Positions 15,156 through 23,653 of a stretch of 64,000 nucleotides of DNA are shown in pieces. This stretch comes from SG8-38 sp041576815. GTDB taxonomy: Bacteria > Myxococcota_A > Polyangia > Polyangiales > Houyiibacteriaceae. The stretch is taken from positions 1 through 64,000 of the forward strand of contig JBFGKE010000012.1 in NCBI GenBank assembly GCA_041576815.1, read 5' to 3'. How positions within the stretch are numbered: position 1 is the first letter of the stretch; each line of letters starts with the position of its first letter. Under the pieces are notes generated by a model that saw only the letters and a program-made list of their open reading frames with translations, searched no databases and was not told the DNA's origin. A program made the position numbers and the translations under genes.

Positions 15156-16072
15156 AAGAAATCCCGGCGCCGAAAGATCAGCGCTGCGATGAACAGGACC
15201 ACTGCCGCGTAGAGGACGGCATAGCCCATCGTGGTCGCCACGTAAAAGCCCGATCCGCCCGCCACGAGCGTGCTTCGCCCCGGAACGAACAGATTGAAGT
15301 TCGGGAGAATCTCCGCGAGCCAACCGAGCAGCGCTTTCACCCCGGGGCTCAGCACCCGGGTTTTCATTGCCACCATGTCGTGCGCCGCCCGCCCCACCAG
15401 CCACACGCCAAAGGTGAACGCACCGGTCAAGAACGGCGTAGAGAAAGACGAAAACAGGAGCGCTACCGCGGTGAGGATCAGAACCTCACCGAGATTGAGC
15501 AGGAGGGACGCGAGAAGACGAAAGAGCTCCACATCGACCGTCGAGCAGAGCCACGCGGCACCGGCGAGCGCAGCGAGGGACCAGATGGGCAACACCAACG
15601 TACGGTCGGCCACGAGCAGCAGCCCAACGCCGAGCGCCACAGCGAGCGCAGCCACGACGAGGACGATTGCGGTCGTCGACGCACCGGCCTGAATGGCGGT
15701 CACGACCAGCTGCAGCGCGCCGACGACCGCGATGAAGACCGCACACGTCGCGACGATGCCGAAGTACTTGCCCAGCAGGAACTCGTATCGGGCGATCGGT
15801 TTTGGGAGAATCACGTAGAGGGTCTTTCGCTCGATCTCTTTGTAAAGAAGGGACGAACCGAGGAAGATCGCCACGACGACCGAGAAGAGAGAAATCGAGG
15901 CGAGCCCGAGGTCGGTCACGACGCGCATCTGTTGGTCGAGCGAAAGCTCCGCTAGCGCCAGGGTGAGCGCCAGTACACCCGCGGCGAATACGACGACGCC
16001 GAATAGGACGCGGTCGCGAACGGCTTCGCGGTACGTATTGAGCGCGATGGCGTAGATCCGCGGCGAGCTCAT
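15152..16072 (-). CDS. ABC-2-type transporter permease
   Basis: The 306-aa protein has six predicted transmembrane helices in the ABC-2 permease layout: an N-terminal cytoplasmic stretch (IALNTYREAVRDRVLF), helix 1, a large loop with EIERKTLYVILPKPIARYEFLLGKY typical of NosY/gliding-type ABC-2 permeases, then four or five more helices and a final RRRDFL. No ATPase gene is adjacent in the window, so the partner is elsewhere. It is coupled by 4-base overlaps to the genes on both sides. Confidence 0.85.
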   Translation of the reverse strand: MSSPRIYAIALNTYREAVRDRVLFGVVVFAAGVLALTLALAELSLDQQMRVVTDLGLASISLFSVVVAIFLGSSLLYKEIERKTLYVILPKPIARYEFLLGKYFGIVATCAVFIAVVGALQLVVTAIQAGASTTAIVLVVAALAVALGVGLLLVADRTLVLPIWSLAALAGAAWLCSTVDVELFRLLASLLLNLGEVLILTAVALLFSSFSTPFLTGAFTFGVWLVGRAAHDMVAMKTRVLSPGVKALLGWLAEILPNFNLFVPGRSTLVAGGSGFYVATTMGYAVLYAAVVLFIAALIFRRRDFL

Positions 16073-16719
16073 CGCGGGCTGCCTCCCGCGTCACCGGCCG
16101 ATTGGCTCGTCGAGACGCCGGACCAATAGGCCCGGCCCGTCACGAAGTGGCTCAACACGTTGAGCGCCATCAGCATCACCATCGCGGACGCCACGGTACA
16201 GCCCACCTCCAACCATCGGGAGCCCTCGGGCCGCCGAGCCCACCCCCAGTCGCGGATCGACGCCGCGACGCCCTGGGAGAGAAACAGGCCGAGCGAAGCA
16301 AGCCCCGCCACGTAGAACGCCACGACGAGCGGATGGGAGAGAAAACCCCGGAGGAGCTCGTAGTGGCTCAGCGACACCGGTCCAGCCACGAACGTCATGA
16401 ACCACTGAAGTGCCAGGTGCGCGACGGCGAGACCCCACGCCATTCCGCCGGCCAGCTTTTGCAATCGTAGGCAGCCCTCGGAGCGGTAGGGAGCCGCGCC
16501 GGCGGCGGTCTCGCGCAGCTGACTCCATCCACGGGCGTACGCCACCAGAAAGACGGCGACGACGATCGTGTGGGCGACGAGGGAGAGCCAGCTCGCTGGG
16601 GAAGCGGCCGCAAACGCGCTCGCGCCTCCGAGTGCGGGCCACATCCGTGAGAGCTCCAACGAAAAAAGAGCGGCCAAAGGCCAGACGGTCATGGCGAGAT
16701 GGCTGCGAGTCCCCCCCAC
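16069..16719 (-). CDS. Membrane protein resembling succinate dehydrogenase cytochrome b558 (SdhC-like)
   Basis: This 216-aa protein has five hydrophobic helices. The pattern RLQKLAGGMAWGLAVAHLALQW, then FLSHPLVVAFYVAGLASLGLFLSQGVAASI is very like the b558-type SdhC anchor, in which conserved His residues bind heme b. No sdhA or sdhB is nearby, so it may be a divergent paralogue serving another complex or structural role. Its stop overlaps the start of the ABC permease by four bases. Similarity is from recall of the family, so moderate confidence. Confidence 0.6.
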   Translation of the reverse strand: MGGTRSHLAMTVWPLAALFSLELSRMWPALGGASAFAAASPASWLSLVAHTIVVAVFLVAYARGWSQLRETAAGAAPYRSEGCLRLQKLAGGMAWGLAVAHLALQWFMTFVAGPVSLSHYELLRGFLSHPLVVAFYVAGLASLGLFLSQGVAASIRDWGWARRPEGSRWLEVGCTVASAMVMLMALNVLSHFVTGRAYWSGVSTSQSAGDAGGSPR

Positions 16720-16757
16720 GACGTACTACCTAACGCCCCGGCGTTCGGGTCGTCAAT

Positions 16758-17669
16758 TTACTTCACTGCGGGGCGGGTGCTCGACCCGTCGGTGCGCCTC
16801 GAGAGGCCGAGAAGCGTGAGTGGCTCGTCGGAGAGCTGCATGCAAACGCGGTCGCCGATGCCCACGACGTGCACCTTCTGCGTGCCATCTAGAAAGATCC
16901 GACCCTTGGTCATTCGGCTGGTAATCGTCACGCGCGTCCCGGGTGAAACCATCCCCTTGACCAACCGATACTTGTTGTCGATTCCGCGGTATGGCTCTCG
17001 AACGACGAATTGGATTTTCTGCGACCCGATCGGCAGCACCTTTCCCCCGGCCGACCGGATCGCGGCCGTCGACCCTGCCGCGGGCCCCACCCAGACGCCG
17101 CTCGACATCTGGCGCTCGCTGTCGCCGTCGTGTTCGATGATGTACCGGGACGTCGCCGCCGGGCTCTCGTGACAGTAGAGCGCGTCGTTCAAGACCCGTG
17201 TCGAGATCACCTTGTCTCCGACGTCGACGCGCATTCGAGCAAGCCGGCTTGCACGAAGCTCGCCCGAGAGCGCTTTTGCGAGAACGTCGTCGACGTCGTT
17301 TCCATTCCCCGCGCAGAAGTAGCCGACGCTGGTATCGGGGGCACTGTTGATGGCGAGCATCGGTGTCGACGAGTCGGCAAGATGAGAGGCCCAAAGCAAC
17401 GTGCCATCGCCGCCCAAGGTGACGATGAGGTCCCAGGCGCCCTGCTCGGGCATCGGCTCGGGCCGATAACGAAGTACCGCCCGCGCACCGAGCTCGCGCA
17501 GCGCCATTTTCGCACGCTTGAGCGTCTTTTGGTGGATCTCGTGCTCGCGCAGCAGCCCTTCCACCGAGATGTCGCCGTGCCCGATCAGCTCCTGGAGCCG
17601 CGCCTGAGCACGACCCACGTAGCGCTGGTAGGTGCTCTTCTTGTAGACGACGAGGACTTTGGGCCGCAT
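16758..17669 (-). CDS. nadK: NAD kinase
   Basis: The 303-aa protein phosphorylates NAD to NADP. It has the diacylglycerol-kinase-fold signature GGDGTLL (86-92) and the second region SSGVWVGPAAGSTAAIRSAGG, which corresponds to the usual TPTGSTAY loop, followed by PIGSQKIQFVVREPY. The usual NE pair is ND (VLNDALYC). The divergence resembles the group of longer NAD(H) kinases, so preference for NADH cannot be excluded. The SdhC-like gene starts 38 bases downstream on the same strand. Confidence 0.85.
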   Translation of the reverse strand: MRPKVLVVYKKSTYQRYVGRAQARLQELIGHGDISVEGLLREHEIHQKTLKRAKMALRELGARAVLRYRPEPMPEQGAWDLIVTLGGDGTLLWASHLADSSTPMLAINSAPDTSVGYFCAGNGNDVDDVLAKALSGELRASRLARMRVDVGDKVISTRVLNDALYCHESPAATSRYIIEHDGDSERQMSSGVWVGPAAGSTAAIRSAGGKVLPIGSQKIQFVVREPYRGIDNKYRLVKGMVSPGTRVTITSRMTKGRIFLDGTQKVHVVGIGDRVCMQLSDEPLTLLGLSRRTDGSSTRPAVK

Positions 17670-17696
17670 GCGTGAGGCTCGCGAGCTGCGGCCGTC

Positions 17697-18344
17697 CTAC
17701 CCCTTGGGGATCTTCATGGCGTCGGCGAGGAACCGTTCGAGCCCGATGTCCGTGAGCGGATGCTTGAGCAGCTGGTGGATCACCTTGTGCGGAATCGTTG
17801 CGACGTCTGCCCCGAGAAGGGCTGCCTGCACGACGTGTACGGGATGACGAATGCTCGCGGCGAGCACCTGCGTGCTGAGCCCGTAGGTTTGGTAGATCGT
17901 GACGAGCTGCTCCACGAGCTCCATGCCGTTGCCGCTGATGTCGTCGATGCGGCCTACGAAGGGGCTGATGTACGTGGCGCCAGCCTTCGCGGCGAGAAGC
18001 CCTTGGGTCGCACTGAAGCAGAGCGTCACGTTGATTCGAATCCCTTCACCGCTCAGAGTGCGTACGGCCTTGAGGCCTTCCGCGATGAGGGGGATCTTCA
18101 CGACGATGTTCTCGTGCATCTTGGCGAGCGTCCGAGCCTCTTTCAGGATGCCTTCATAGTCGGTGGCCACCACCTCGGCGCTGATCGGTCCATCGACGAC
18201 CTCGCAAATATCGACGAGCACCTCCTCGAAGGGCCGCCCCGTCTTTGCGACGAGCGAGGGGTTCGTCGTCACGCCATCGATGACTCCCATTGCGGCGGCA
18301 TCACGGATCTCTTCGATGTCCGCGGTGTCGATGAAGATCTGCAT
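17697..18344 (-). CDS. tal: Transaldolase (TalC/fructose-6-phosphate aldolase type)
   Basis: This 215-aa protein belongs to the small decameric transaldolase group. It shows MQIFIDTADIEEI, GVTTNPSL, the Schiff-base Lys83 in VVKIPL, NVTLCFSATQGLLAAKAGATYISPFVGRIDD (given in part) and VLAASIRHPVHV. It links pentose-phosphate sugars and glycolysis. The ATG at 18344 is chosen since the reading frame upstream lacks homology. nadK follows 27 bases downstream, an apt pairing as NADP is reduced in the same pathway. Confidence 0.92.
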   Translation of the reverse strand: MQIFIDTADIEEIRDAAAMGVIDGVTTNPSLVAKTGRPFEEVLVDICEVVDGPISAEVVATDYEGILKEARTLAKMHENIVVKIPLIAEGLKAVRTLSGEGIRINVTLCFSATQGLLAAKAGATYISPFVGRIDDISGNGMELVEQLVTIYQTYGLSTQVLAASIRHPVHVVQAALLGADVATIPHKVIHQLLKHPLTDIGLERFLADAMKIPKG

Positions 18345-18427
18345 GCGGCTAGTAAAGGTCGGCGGCCCCGAGGGGTCAAGCAGAGCCTCCGCAGGCCCAG
18401 AAGCCTTCGAAGAACCGCTCGAATCGG

Positions 18428-18589
18428 TCACTCGACGATGTCGACGTCGAGATCGAATTCGCCCGTTGGGGCGGCCGGACCGGGCCCGCTCGCAGGCCGC
18501 GACTGTGAGCAGACGATGAGGCTCGCGACGACGGCCGCGATCAGCCACAATAGGATGCCCCCGGGGGTCCATTTGCTCTCCACTCGCAC
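18428..18589 (-). CDS. Possible small single-pass membrane protein
   Basis: About 53 aa from a GTG at 18589: a short N-terminus (VRVESKWTPGG), one hydrophobic helix (ILLWLIAAVVASLIVC) and an acidic tail ending FDLDVDIVE. The ATG at 18652 is an alternative, but it would leave only five bases to the divergent gene. It is short and not recognised; support is the clean helix and its place between two real genes. Confidence 0.4.
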   Translation of the reverse strand: MRVESKWTPGGILLWLIAAVVASLIVCSQSRPASGPGPAAPTGEFDLDVDIVE

Positions 18590-18657
18590 GCCGAAGCCCC
18601 TCGAGCGCCTTTTTGCCGCGGCATTGAAGAATCGGCAACCGCCGCCGTCCAAACGGC

Positions 18658-19902
18658 ATGCGTAGATTTCTAGTAGCGTTCCTTCTTTTCGCGGCGTGGA
18701 GCACCAACGCGCTTGCCGAACAGCGGACGAGCCGGGTTGACGCGACCGTTGCGCGTCTAGGCGCGTTGAACGTCGAAGAGCGTGCGCTGTTGAAACCTTA
18801 CGTCGCGAACGGGCCGGTCGTGCTGACCGAATTCTCGAATCGGCAAACCGATCTACCAGCGGTCATCTACATGGCGCGAATCCACGCGCCTGCGGAGACG
18901 GTCGCGTCCGTGATCGGAAAGCCCTCCGACTATCCACGCTTCATGAGCGCGTTGACCTCGGTGGACGTGCACTCCGTGAACGAGAACATGACGGCCTTCG
19001 ACTGGACGTGGGGGGTCACCTTGTTCTCGTTGACGGGCCAAAACGTGATGACGACCTATCCCATCGATCCCACTCGAGGCTACCGGTTCGACATCCGAAC
19101 CACCGGGGGCGATCTCGGGATCGGGCGCGTGATGTGGCGCGTCTATCGAGACGGGCCCAACAAGTCGTTGGTCGTGTTTTCGTCGCGCCTCGACATGCGA
19201 AATGCCAACTACATCACCCGGCAGCTCGCGTCCGAGGGTAATGCCGTGAATCGCACGATCAACGTCGCGGTCGCGATGGTCACCCTCTTGGAGGTCAAGA
19301 CGGAGTCCGAGCGACGCGCTGGCACCTTCATCGACGGAAGATTCGCCCAGAAGCCGCTGCGTCGGCCCAACGTCGACATGCAGGCGCTTCACCCACTGCT
19401 CGGCCGCGGCGATCTCGTGCTGATGGACATGGACGGCGCGACGCTTCAAAGCGTCACGGTCGTCGGACGCGCGGGAGCCAGCGTCGGCCGCGTCCGGCGG
19501 GTGATGCTCGACCCGGAAGAGTTCGGGAAGTCGCTGCTTCATGGAACGTGTGCAGAGGTGGTCGCAAAGACCGACAGCGGGGTGAAGTTCGACTGGGAGA
19601 TTCCAATCCCGCTCCTGCAAGTCGGCGGCCAGATGATTCTGCGTCCAAGCGCCAACGTCATCGCGGTGGACGGCATCTCGGGAACGCTCTCGAAGGGGAA
19701 GTGGCGGTTCGACACGCACACGTATCGCGGAGGTGAGGCGGGCGTCATCGCGTGGGCCGCGTTCGACCCATCCGACTCCCCGAAGCTCATCCGAAAGCTA
19801 ATCGCTGGCAACACGCACTTCTCACACGGCTTCGTTGCAGCGACGCAGCTTGCCGTGATGCGCTCTTTGCGCACGCGCGTGAAGCTGCTCGGCCGTCGCT
19901 AG
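18658..19902 (+). CDS. Secreted protein with two SRPBCC/START-like domains
   Basis: The 414-aa protein has a signal peptide (about 1-20, ending ALA) and two similar lipid-binding-like units: one at about 60-200 (IHAPAETVASVIGKPSDYPRFMSALTSVDV) and one at about 260-400 (RRVMLDPEEFGKSLLHGTCAEVV). This matches the SRPBCC (polyketide cyclase/START) fold, used to bind hydrophobic ligands. It is predicted to be periplasmic. The tandem arrangement and export are unusual; ligand and pathway are unknown. Confidence 0.7.
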   Translation: MRRFLVAFLLFAAWSTNALAEQRTSRVDATVARLGALNVEERALLKPYVANGPVVLTEFSNRQTDLPAVIYMARIHAPAETVASVIGKPSDYPRFMSALTSVDVHSVNENMTAFDWTWGVTLFSLTGQNVMTTYPIDPTRGYRFDIRTTGGDLGIGRVMWRVYRDGPNKSLVVFSSRLDMRNANYITRQLASEGNAVNRTINVAVAMVTLLEVKTESERRAGTFIDGRFAQKPLRRPNVDMQALHPLLGRGDLVLMDMDGATLQSVTVVGRAGASVGRVRRVMLDPEEFGKSLLHGTCAEVVAKTDSGVKFDWEIPIPLLQVGGQMILRPSANVIAVDGISGTLSKGKWRFDTHTYRGGEAGVIAWAAFDPSDSPKLIRKLIAGNTHFSHGFVAATQLAVMRSLRTRVKLLGRR

Positions 19903-19918
19903 GCGGCGCTGACGCGTC

Positions 19919-20896
19919 TCAAAACCTCAACGTCGCCGTTGCGCCGGCGCCGTGGATGTCGATCTGCAGGTTTGCGGCTTCCCGCTCGCGCCGCTTCTTC
20001 TTTTCGTGTGTCAGGAAAAGGGTGAGCGACGTGACGCCGGACAGCACGGCGAGGCTCAGCGTGAGTTGTGCGCCCAACGCAAATGCATCTCGCTGATCGG
20101 CGGTGCGGGCGGACGGCGCGTTCTGATTGTCTCGCTGTCTGTCCAGCGCGAGCGCGCCTAGCACGGCGCCGGTGGCAAACGCGCCGAGGGCGATGCTTCC
20201 GGTGGAGATCGAAGCCCGGCGAACGATCTGGTCCTCCCGGGCTCGGGCGGCCTCGGACTGGCGTACCGCTTCTTTGCTCTGCGCGACGATTGCGTCGCTC
20301 TCGCTCTCGCGCGTGAAGCTGAGCTCCTTTACCTCGCCGTATCCTACGCGGACGGTCTTTTCGCCGACCTGGCTTCCTTCACCCACCACGAGCACGGTGT
20401 GGGCGCCAGGCTCGACCTCGACCCTGGAAGGCGTCTTTCGTTCAATCGGCGCTCCGTCGAGCAGGATCGCGTGCCCCGGCTCCTCCGAGCGAACGACGAG
20501 GACTGCAGGGGTCTTTCGAAGCGTCGCGATGCGCGCCTCGATCGCTACGCGATCCGGCGCCCCGGGTCGCTCGCGGAGATACTGCCCGAGCATCGCCACT
20601 GCGCCAGGCTCATCGCCGCGCCTTTCCCGGGCGTCGGCAACCGCCAGCAAGAGAGCTGCGTCGCGCCCGAGCGCGTGCGCCCGAAGCCAGGCCTGCTCGG
20701 CGGCTTCGTACCGCTCGACCTCGAAGAGCCGGACACCGAGCGCATAGGCTTCCTCCCGGCGAGTCCGAGGATCGGAGAGCTGCGCTTCGATCTCGTCATC
20801 GGAGGGCAGCGCCACGTCTGCGGAGCCAGGTGCGGGCTGCGCTCCCGCTTGCGCTGCGATGCCGCACATCAGCAGAGCGAGCGCGTGCGGCCGCAT
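19919..20896 (-). CDS. Exported TPR/PEGA-domain membrane protein
   Basis: This 325-aa protein has a signal peptide (MRPHALALLMCGIAAQAGAQ), a TPR-like region at about 35-120 (YALGVRLFEVERYEAAEQAWLRAHALGRD), a PEGA-like beta domain at about 130-200 (GHAILLDGAPIERKTPSRVEVEPGAHTV), a coiled stretch and two C-terminal helices (about 235-255, 280-300). The plan recurs in many Myxococcota envelope proteins of unknown function. The start at 20896 follows the stop of the Gly-rich lipoprotein by five bases, so they are probably one operon. Confidence 0.75.
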   Translation of the reverse strand: MRPHALALLMCGIAAQAGAQPAPGSADVALPSDDEIEAQLSDPRTRREEAYALGVRLFEVERYEAAEQAWLRAHALGRDAALLLAVADARERRGDEPGAVAMLGQYLRERPGAPDRVAIEARIATLRKTPAVLVVRSEEPGHAILLDGAPIERKTPSRVEVEPGAHTVLVVGEGSQVGEKTVRVGYGEVKELSFTRESESDAIVAQSKEAVRQSEAARAREDQIVRRASISTGSIALGAFATGAVLGALALDRQRDNQNAPSARTADQRDAFALGAQLTLSLAVLSGVTSLTLFLTHEKKKRREREAANLQIDIHGAGATATLRF

Positions 20897-20901
20897 GAGA
20901 A

Positions 20902-21294
20902 CTAAATGCCTCCGACGCCGGCCGTGCCGGCCGCTCCGCCCATCCCGGATGAGCCACCCATCCCCGATGAGCCACCCATCCCCGATGAGCCACCCATCCC
21001 CGACGCCCCGCCGATACCGCCTGTTCCGGCGGTACCCCCGGTGCCGCCTCGACCGCCCGCACCCGCGTCGCCGCCGGCACCCCCTTGACCGGCATCCACG
21101 CCGGCGTCCGGCGTTTCGCTGCATTCGACCTGGCACTCGCCCTGGGTGAAGGCGCTGCCGGTATGACAGCACTGAAGCCCGCTTTTGCACTCATCGTCTT
21201 GAAAACACGTCGTACCCACGCCGCCCTCGCAAGCGGTGAGCGACAAGAGGAAAAACGACGCGATCATGGGCCAAGCGGAAGTGTGTTTCGTCAT
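20902..21294 (-). CDS. Gly-rich lipoprotein with tandem GMGGSS repeats
   Basis: The 130-aa product starts MTKHTSAWPMIASFF and has a lipoprotein signal ending SLTACEGG. A small Cys-rich module follows (CFQDDECKSGLQCC, then CQVEC), and then a tail made almost only of Gly, Ala, Ser and Met with repeats of GMGGSS. The tail is encoded by an 18-bp tandem repeat. Such tails are frequent in Myxococcota surface lipoproteins. I chose 21294 over 21309 as start because it directly precedes the signal peptide. Confidence 0.7.
   Translation of the reverse strand: MTKHTSAWPMIASFFLLSLTACEGGVGTTCFQDDECKSGLQCCHTGSAFTQGECQVECSETPDAGVDAGQGGAGGDAGAGGRGGTGGTAGTGGIGGASGMGGSSGMGGSSGMGGSSGMGGAAGTAGVGGI
20941..21003. 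repeat. 18-bp tandem repeat (3.5 copies) inside the Gly-rich lipoprotein gene
   Basis: Unit CATCCCCGATGAGCCACC repeats at 20941, 20959 and 20977 with a partial fourth. The first copy differs by one base. The unit is a multiple of three, so gain or loss of copies would keep the frame and only change the length of the Gly-Met-Ser tail. Confidence 0.85.
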
Positions 21295-21353
21295 GAGCGC
21301 CGCGAGCATAGCGCACGGGACATGCCGGGGCCACGGCCCTACACTCTCGCGCG

Positions 21354-22286
21354 ATGTCGAGGACGGAGACCGAGATACCCCGCGCCGGGCGATGTGCGAT
21401 CGTGGGACGTCCGAACGTCGGGAAGTCCACGCTGCTCAACGCGCTGCTGGGCCAGAAGCTGGTGATCGCGACGCCTCGGCCCGGGACGACGCGGTCGTGT
21501 GTGCTCGGCGTAGTCGCGCTCGAGGAACCGCCGACGCAAATCGCATTCGTCGACACGCCCGGCCTCGAGCGTCCAAGAGGTGCGCTCGGACGGGTCCTGG
21601 CAAGCAGCGCCAAGCAGGGCCTGGCGGGCTGCGACTCGGTCGTGTTCGTGACGGAAGCGCCGCGGGGCGAAGCGGCGCCGCGTGTGCATGAAAAAGACGC
21701 GGAGGTGCTGAGCGCACTTCGGGGCTCGGGGCTTCCGGTGATCCTCGCGATCAACAAGGTCGACCGGCTCAAAGCCAAAGAGAAGCTCCTTCCCTTCATC
21801 GAGGTGTACCAAGAGCAGCTCACGCCGGCTGCAATCGTCCCAATCTCGGCCACCGAGGAGACCAACCTCGATGCCCTGCTCGGCGAAATTCGCCAAACCC
21901 TGCCCGAGGGCCTGCTCTACGATCCGGAGTTCTTGACCGACCGCCCCGAGCGATTTTTCGCGAGCGAGCTGATTCGTGAGGCGGCCATGATGAACACGCG
22001 GCAGGAAGTCCCGTATGGAATTGCGTGCGAGCTCGACCGCTACGAGGACGAGGGGGAGCTCCTTCGAATCGAGGGTACGCTCATCGTCGAAAAAGCGAGT
22101 CACAAGGCGATCGTCATCGGAACCAAAGGCGATACGATCAAGAAGATCAGCACCGAGGCGCGGGAGCAGATCGAGGCGTTCGTCGACAAGAAAGTCTACC
22201 TGCGCCTCTGGGTGAAGGTGATTCCGGGTTGGACGCGCGATCCGGTTCAAGCTCGACGGCTCGCGATCAAAGAGGGGCAGCCGTGA
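21354..22286 (+). CDS. era: GTPase Era
   Basis: Era (310 aa) is a GTPase that assists 16S rRNA maturation and 30S assembly. The GTPase domain has GRPNVGKST (18-26), DTPG, and NKVD; the C-terminal KH domain shows LIVEKASHKAIVIGTKGDTIKKI followed by YLRLWVKV. The stop overlaps a GTG start of der by four bases, so the two ribosome-assembly GTPases are translationally coupled. Usually era is coupled to rnc; here rnc lies 25 kb away. Confidence 0.97.
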   Translation: MSRTETEIPRAGRCAIVGRPNVGKSTLLNALLGQKLVIATPRPGTTRSCVLGVVALEEPPTQIAFVDTPGLERPRGALGRVLASSAKQGLAGCDSVVFVTEAPRGEAAPRVHEKDAEVLSALRGSGLPVILAINKVDRLKAKEKLLPFIEVYQEQLTPAAIVPISATEETNLDALLGEIRQTLPEGLLYDPEFLTDRPERFFASELIREAAMMNTRQEVPYGIACELDRYEDEGELLRIEGTLIVEKASHKAIVIGTKGDTIKKISTEAREQIEAFVDKKVYLRLWVKVIPGWTRDPVQARRLAIKEGQP

Positions 22287-23653
22287 GCCCTCGCCACCGC
22301 AGCCATCGACGGCCTGCCGGCTCGGTGGTCGGCAAGCCTCTCGTCGCGATCGTGGGGCGCCCAAACGTCGGCAAGAGCACGCTCTTCAACCGGTTGGCCG
22401 GGCAGCACCTCGCGATCGTCGAAGACGTCCCCGGGGTCACGCGTGACCGCCACTATGCCGACGCGTTCGTGCTCGGGCGAGGGTTCGTCTTGATCGACAC
22501 CGGCGGCTTCGACCCGGAAAGCGACGATCCGATGAAGGCGGGAATCGTCAGCCAGGTCAGGCTCGCTCTCGAGGAGTGTGACGTGGTGATCTGCGTCGTC
22601 GATGCAACGGTCGACCCGCTGCCCGCAGACCGCGAAGCGGTTGCACTCCTCCGCGACGCGGGAAAGCCGGTGATCTTCGTCGCGAACAAGGCCGACTCCG
22701 AGGCCAAAGGACACGGAGCGGTTTCCTATTACGAGCTCGGGCTACGCGAGATCCTTCCCGTGTCGGCGCTTCACGGCCGGGGCATTGGCGAGCTCGAGGA
22801 TGCGATCGCGGAACGCCTCCCCGAACCGGTCGAGAGCGCGGATCCCGAGCTCGACGTGCCGCGGGTGGCGATTGTCGGCCGGCCGAACGCGGGCAAGTCG
22901 TCGCTGGTGAACCGCCTCTGCGGCGAGGATCGCCAACTGGTCGACGATCGGCCAGGGACGACCGTCGACAGCGTCGACACGCTCGTCGAGCGCGATGGCA
23001 AGAGCCTGATCCTGATCGACACGGCGGGGATCCGGCGCAAGCGCAGCGTGAAGAAACGAGGCGTCGAAGGTTTGAGCGTGCTTCAGGCGATCCGGTCGAT
23101 CGAGCGAAGTCACGTCGTGGTGCTGATGATCGATGCGGAGGCAGGAGTTGGGGAGCAGGATGCCAAGATCGCCGGACTCGCCCACGACCGCGGCCGCGCA
23201 CTCGTGCTCGCACTCAACAAGACCGACCTTCTGGAACGGGACGCCCAGAAGAAGGCGATGGATCGCACCCGCGAGGTGCTCGCGTTCGTGCCTTGGGCGC
23301 CGATGGTCACGGTCAGCGCGCTAGAAGGGCGAGGCATCAATGCTCTGCTCGGTCGGATCGAGGACGCCGTGAACGAGCATCGGAAGCGGATCCCCACGGC
23401 CGAGCTCAACCGTTTCTTCGATGAAGTGCTGGAGCGGCACCCGCCACCCACGATGCATCATCGCGCCGTGCGACTCTACTACATCACCCAGGTGAGCGTG
23501 GCGCCGCCGACGTTCGTCATCATGACGAACGCTCCGAGAGACGTACACTTCAGCTACCAGCGCTACGTCATCAATCAGATTCGAAAGCGCTTTGGGTTTC
23601 AAGGGACGCCGCTACGGGTCCGCTATCGCGGCAAAAAGCGAGGCAAGGGCTAG
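22283..23653 (+). CDS. der: Ribosome biogenesis GTPase Der (EngA)
   Basis: Der (456 aa) has two tandem GTPase domains: GRPNVGKST at about 25-33 and GRPNAGKSS at about 200-208, plus a C-terminal KH-like domain ending RYRGKKR. It acts in 50S assembly. I take the GTG at 22283, which overlaps the era stop (GTGA); a second GTG further in is possible, giving about 15 fewer residues. Its TAG is shared with the rlmN stop on the other strand (see findings). Confidence 0.96.
   Translation: MSPRHRSHRRPAGSVVGKPLVAIVGRPNVGKSTLFNRLAGQHLAIVEDVPGVTRDRHYADAFVLGRGFVLIDTGGFDPESDDPMKAGIVSQVRLALEECDVVICVVDATVDPLPADREAVALLRDAGKPVIFVANKADSEAKGHGAVSYYELGLREILPVSALHGRGIGELEDAIAERLPEPVESADPELDVPRVAIVGRPNAGKSSLVNRLCGEDRQLVDDRPGTTVDSVDTLVERDGKSLILIDTAGIRRKRSVKKRGVEGLSVLQAIRSIERSHVVVLMIDAEAGVGEQDAKIAGLAHDRGRALVLALNKTDLLERDAQKKAMDRTREVLAFVPWAPMVTVSALEGRGINALLGRIEDAVNEHRKRIPTAELNRFFDEVLERHPPPTMHHRAVRLYYITQVSVAPPTFVIMTNAPRDVHFSYQRYVINQIRKRFGFQGTPLRVRYRGKKRGKG

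Noticed and set aside
20941..21003. CRISPR-like repeats
   Set aside because: The repeats are contiguous without spacers and encode a protein tail.
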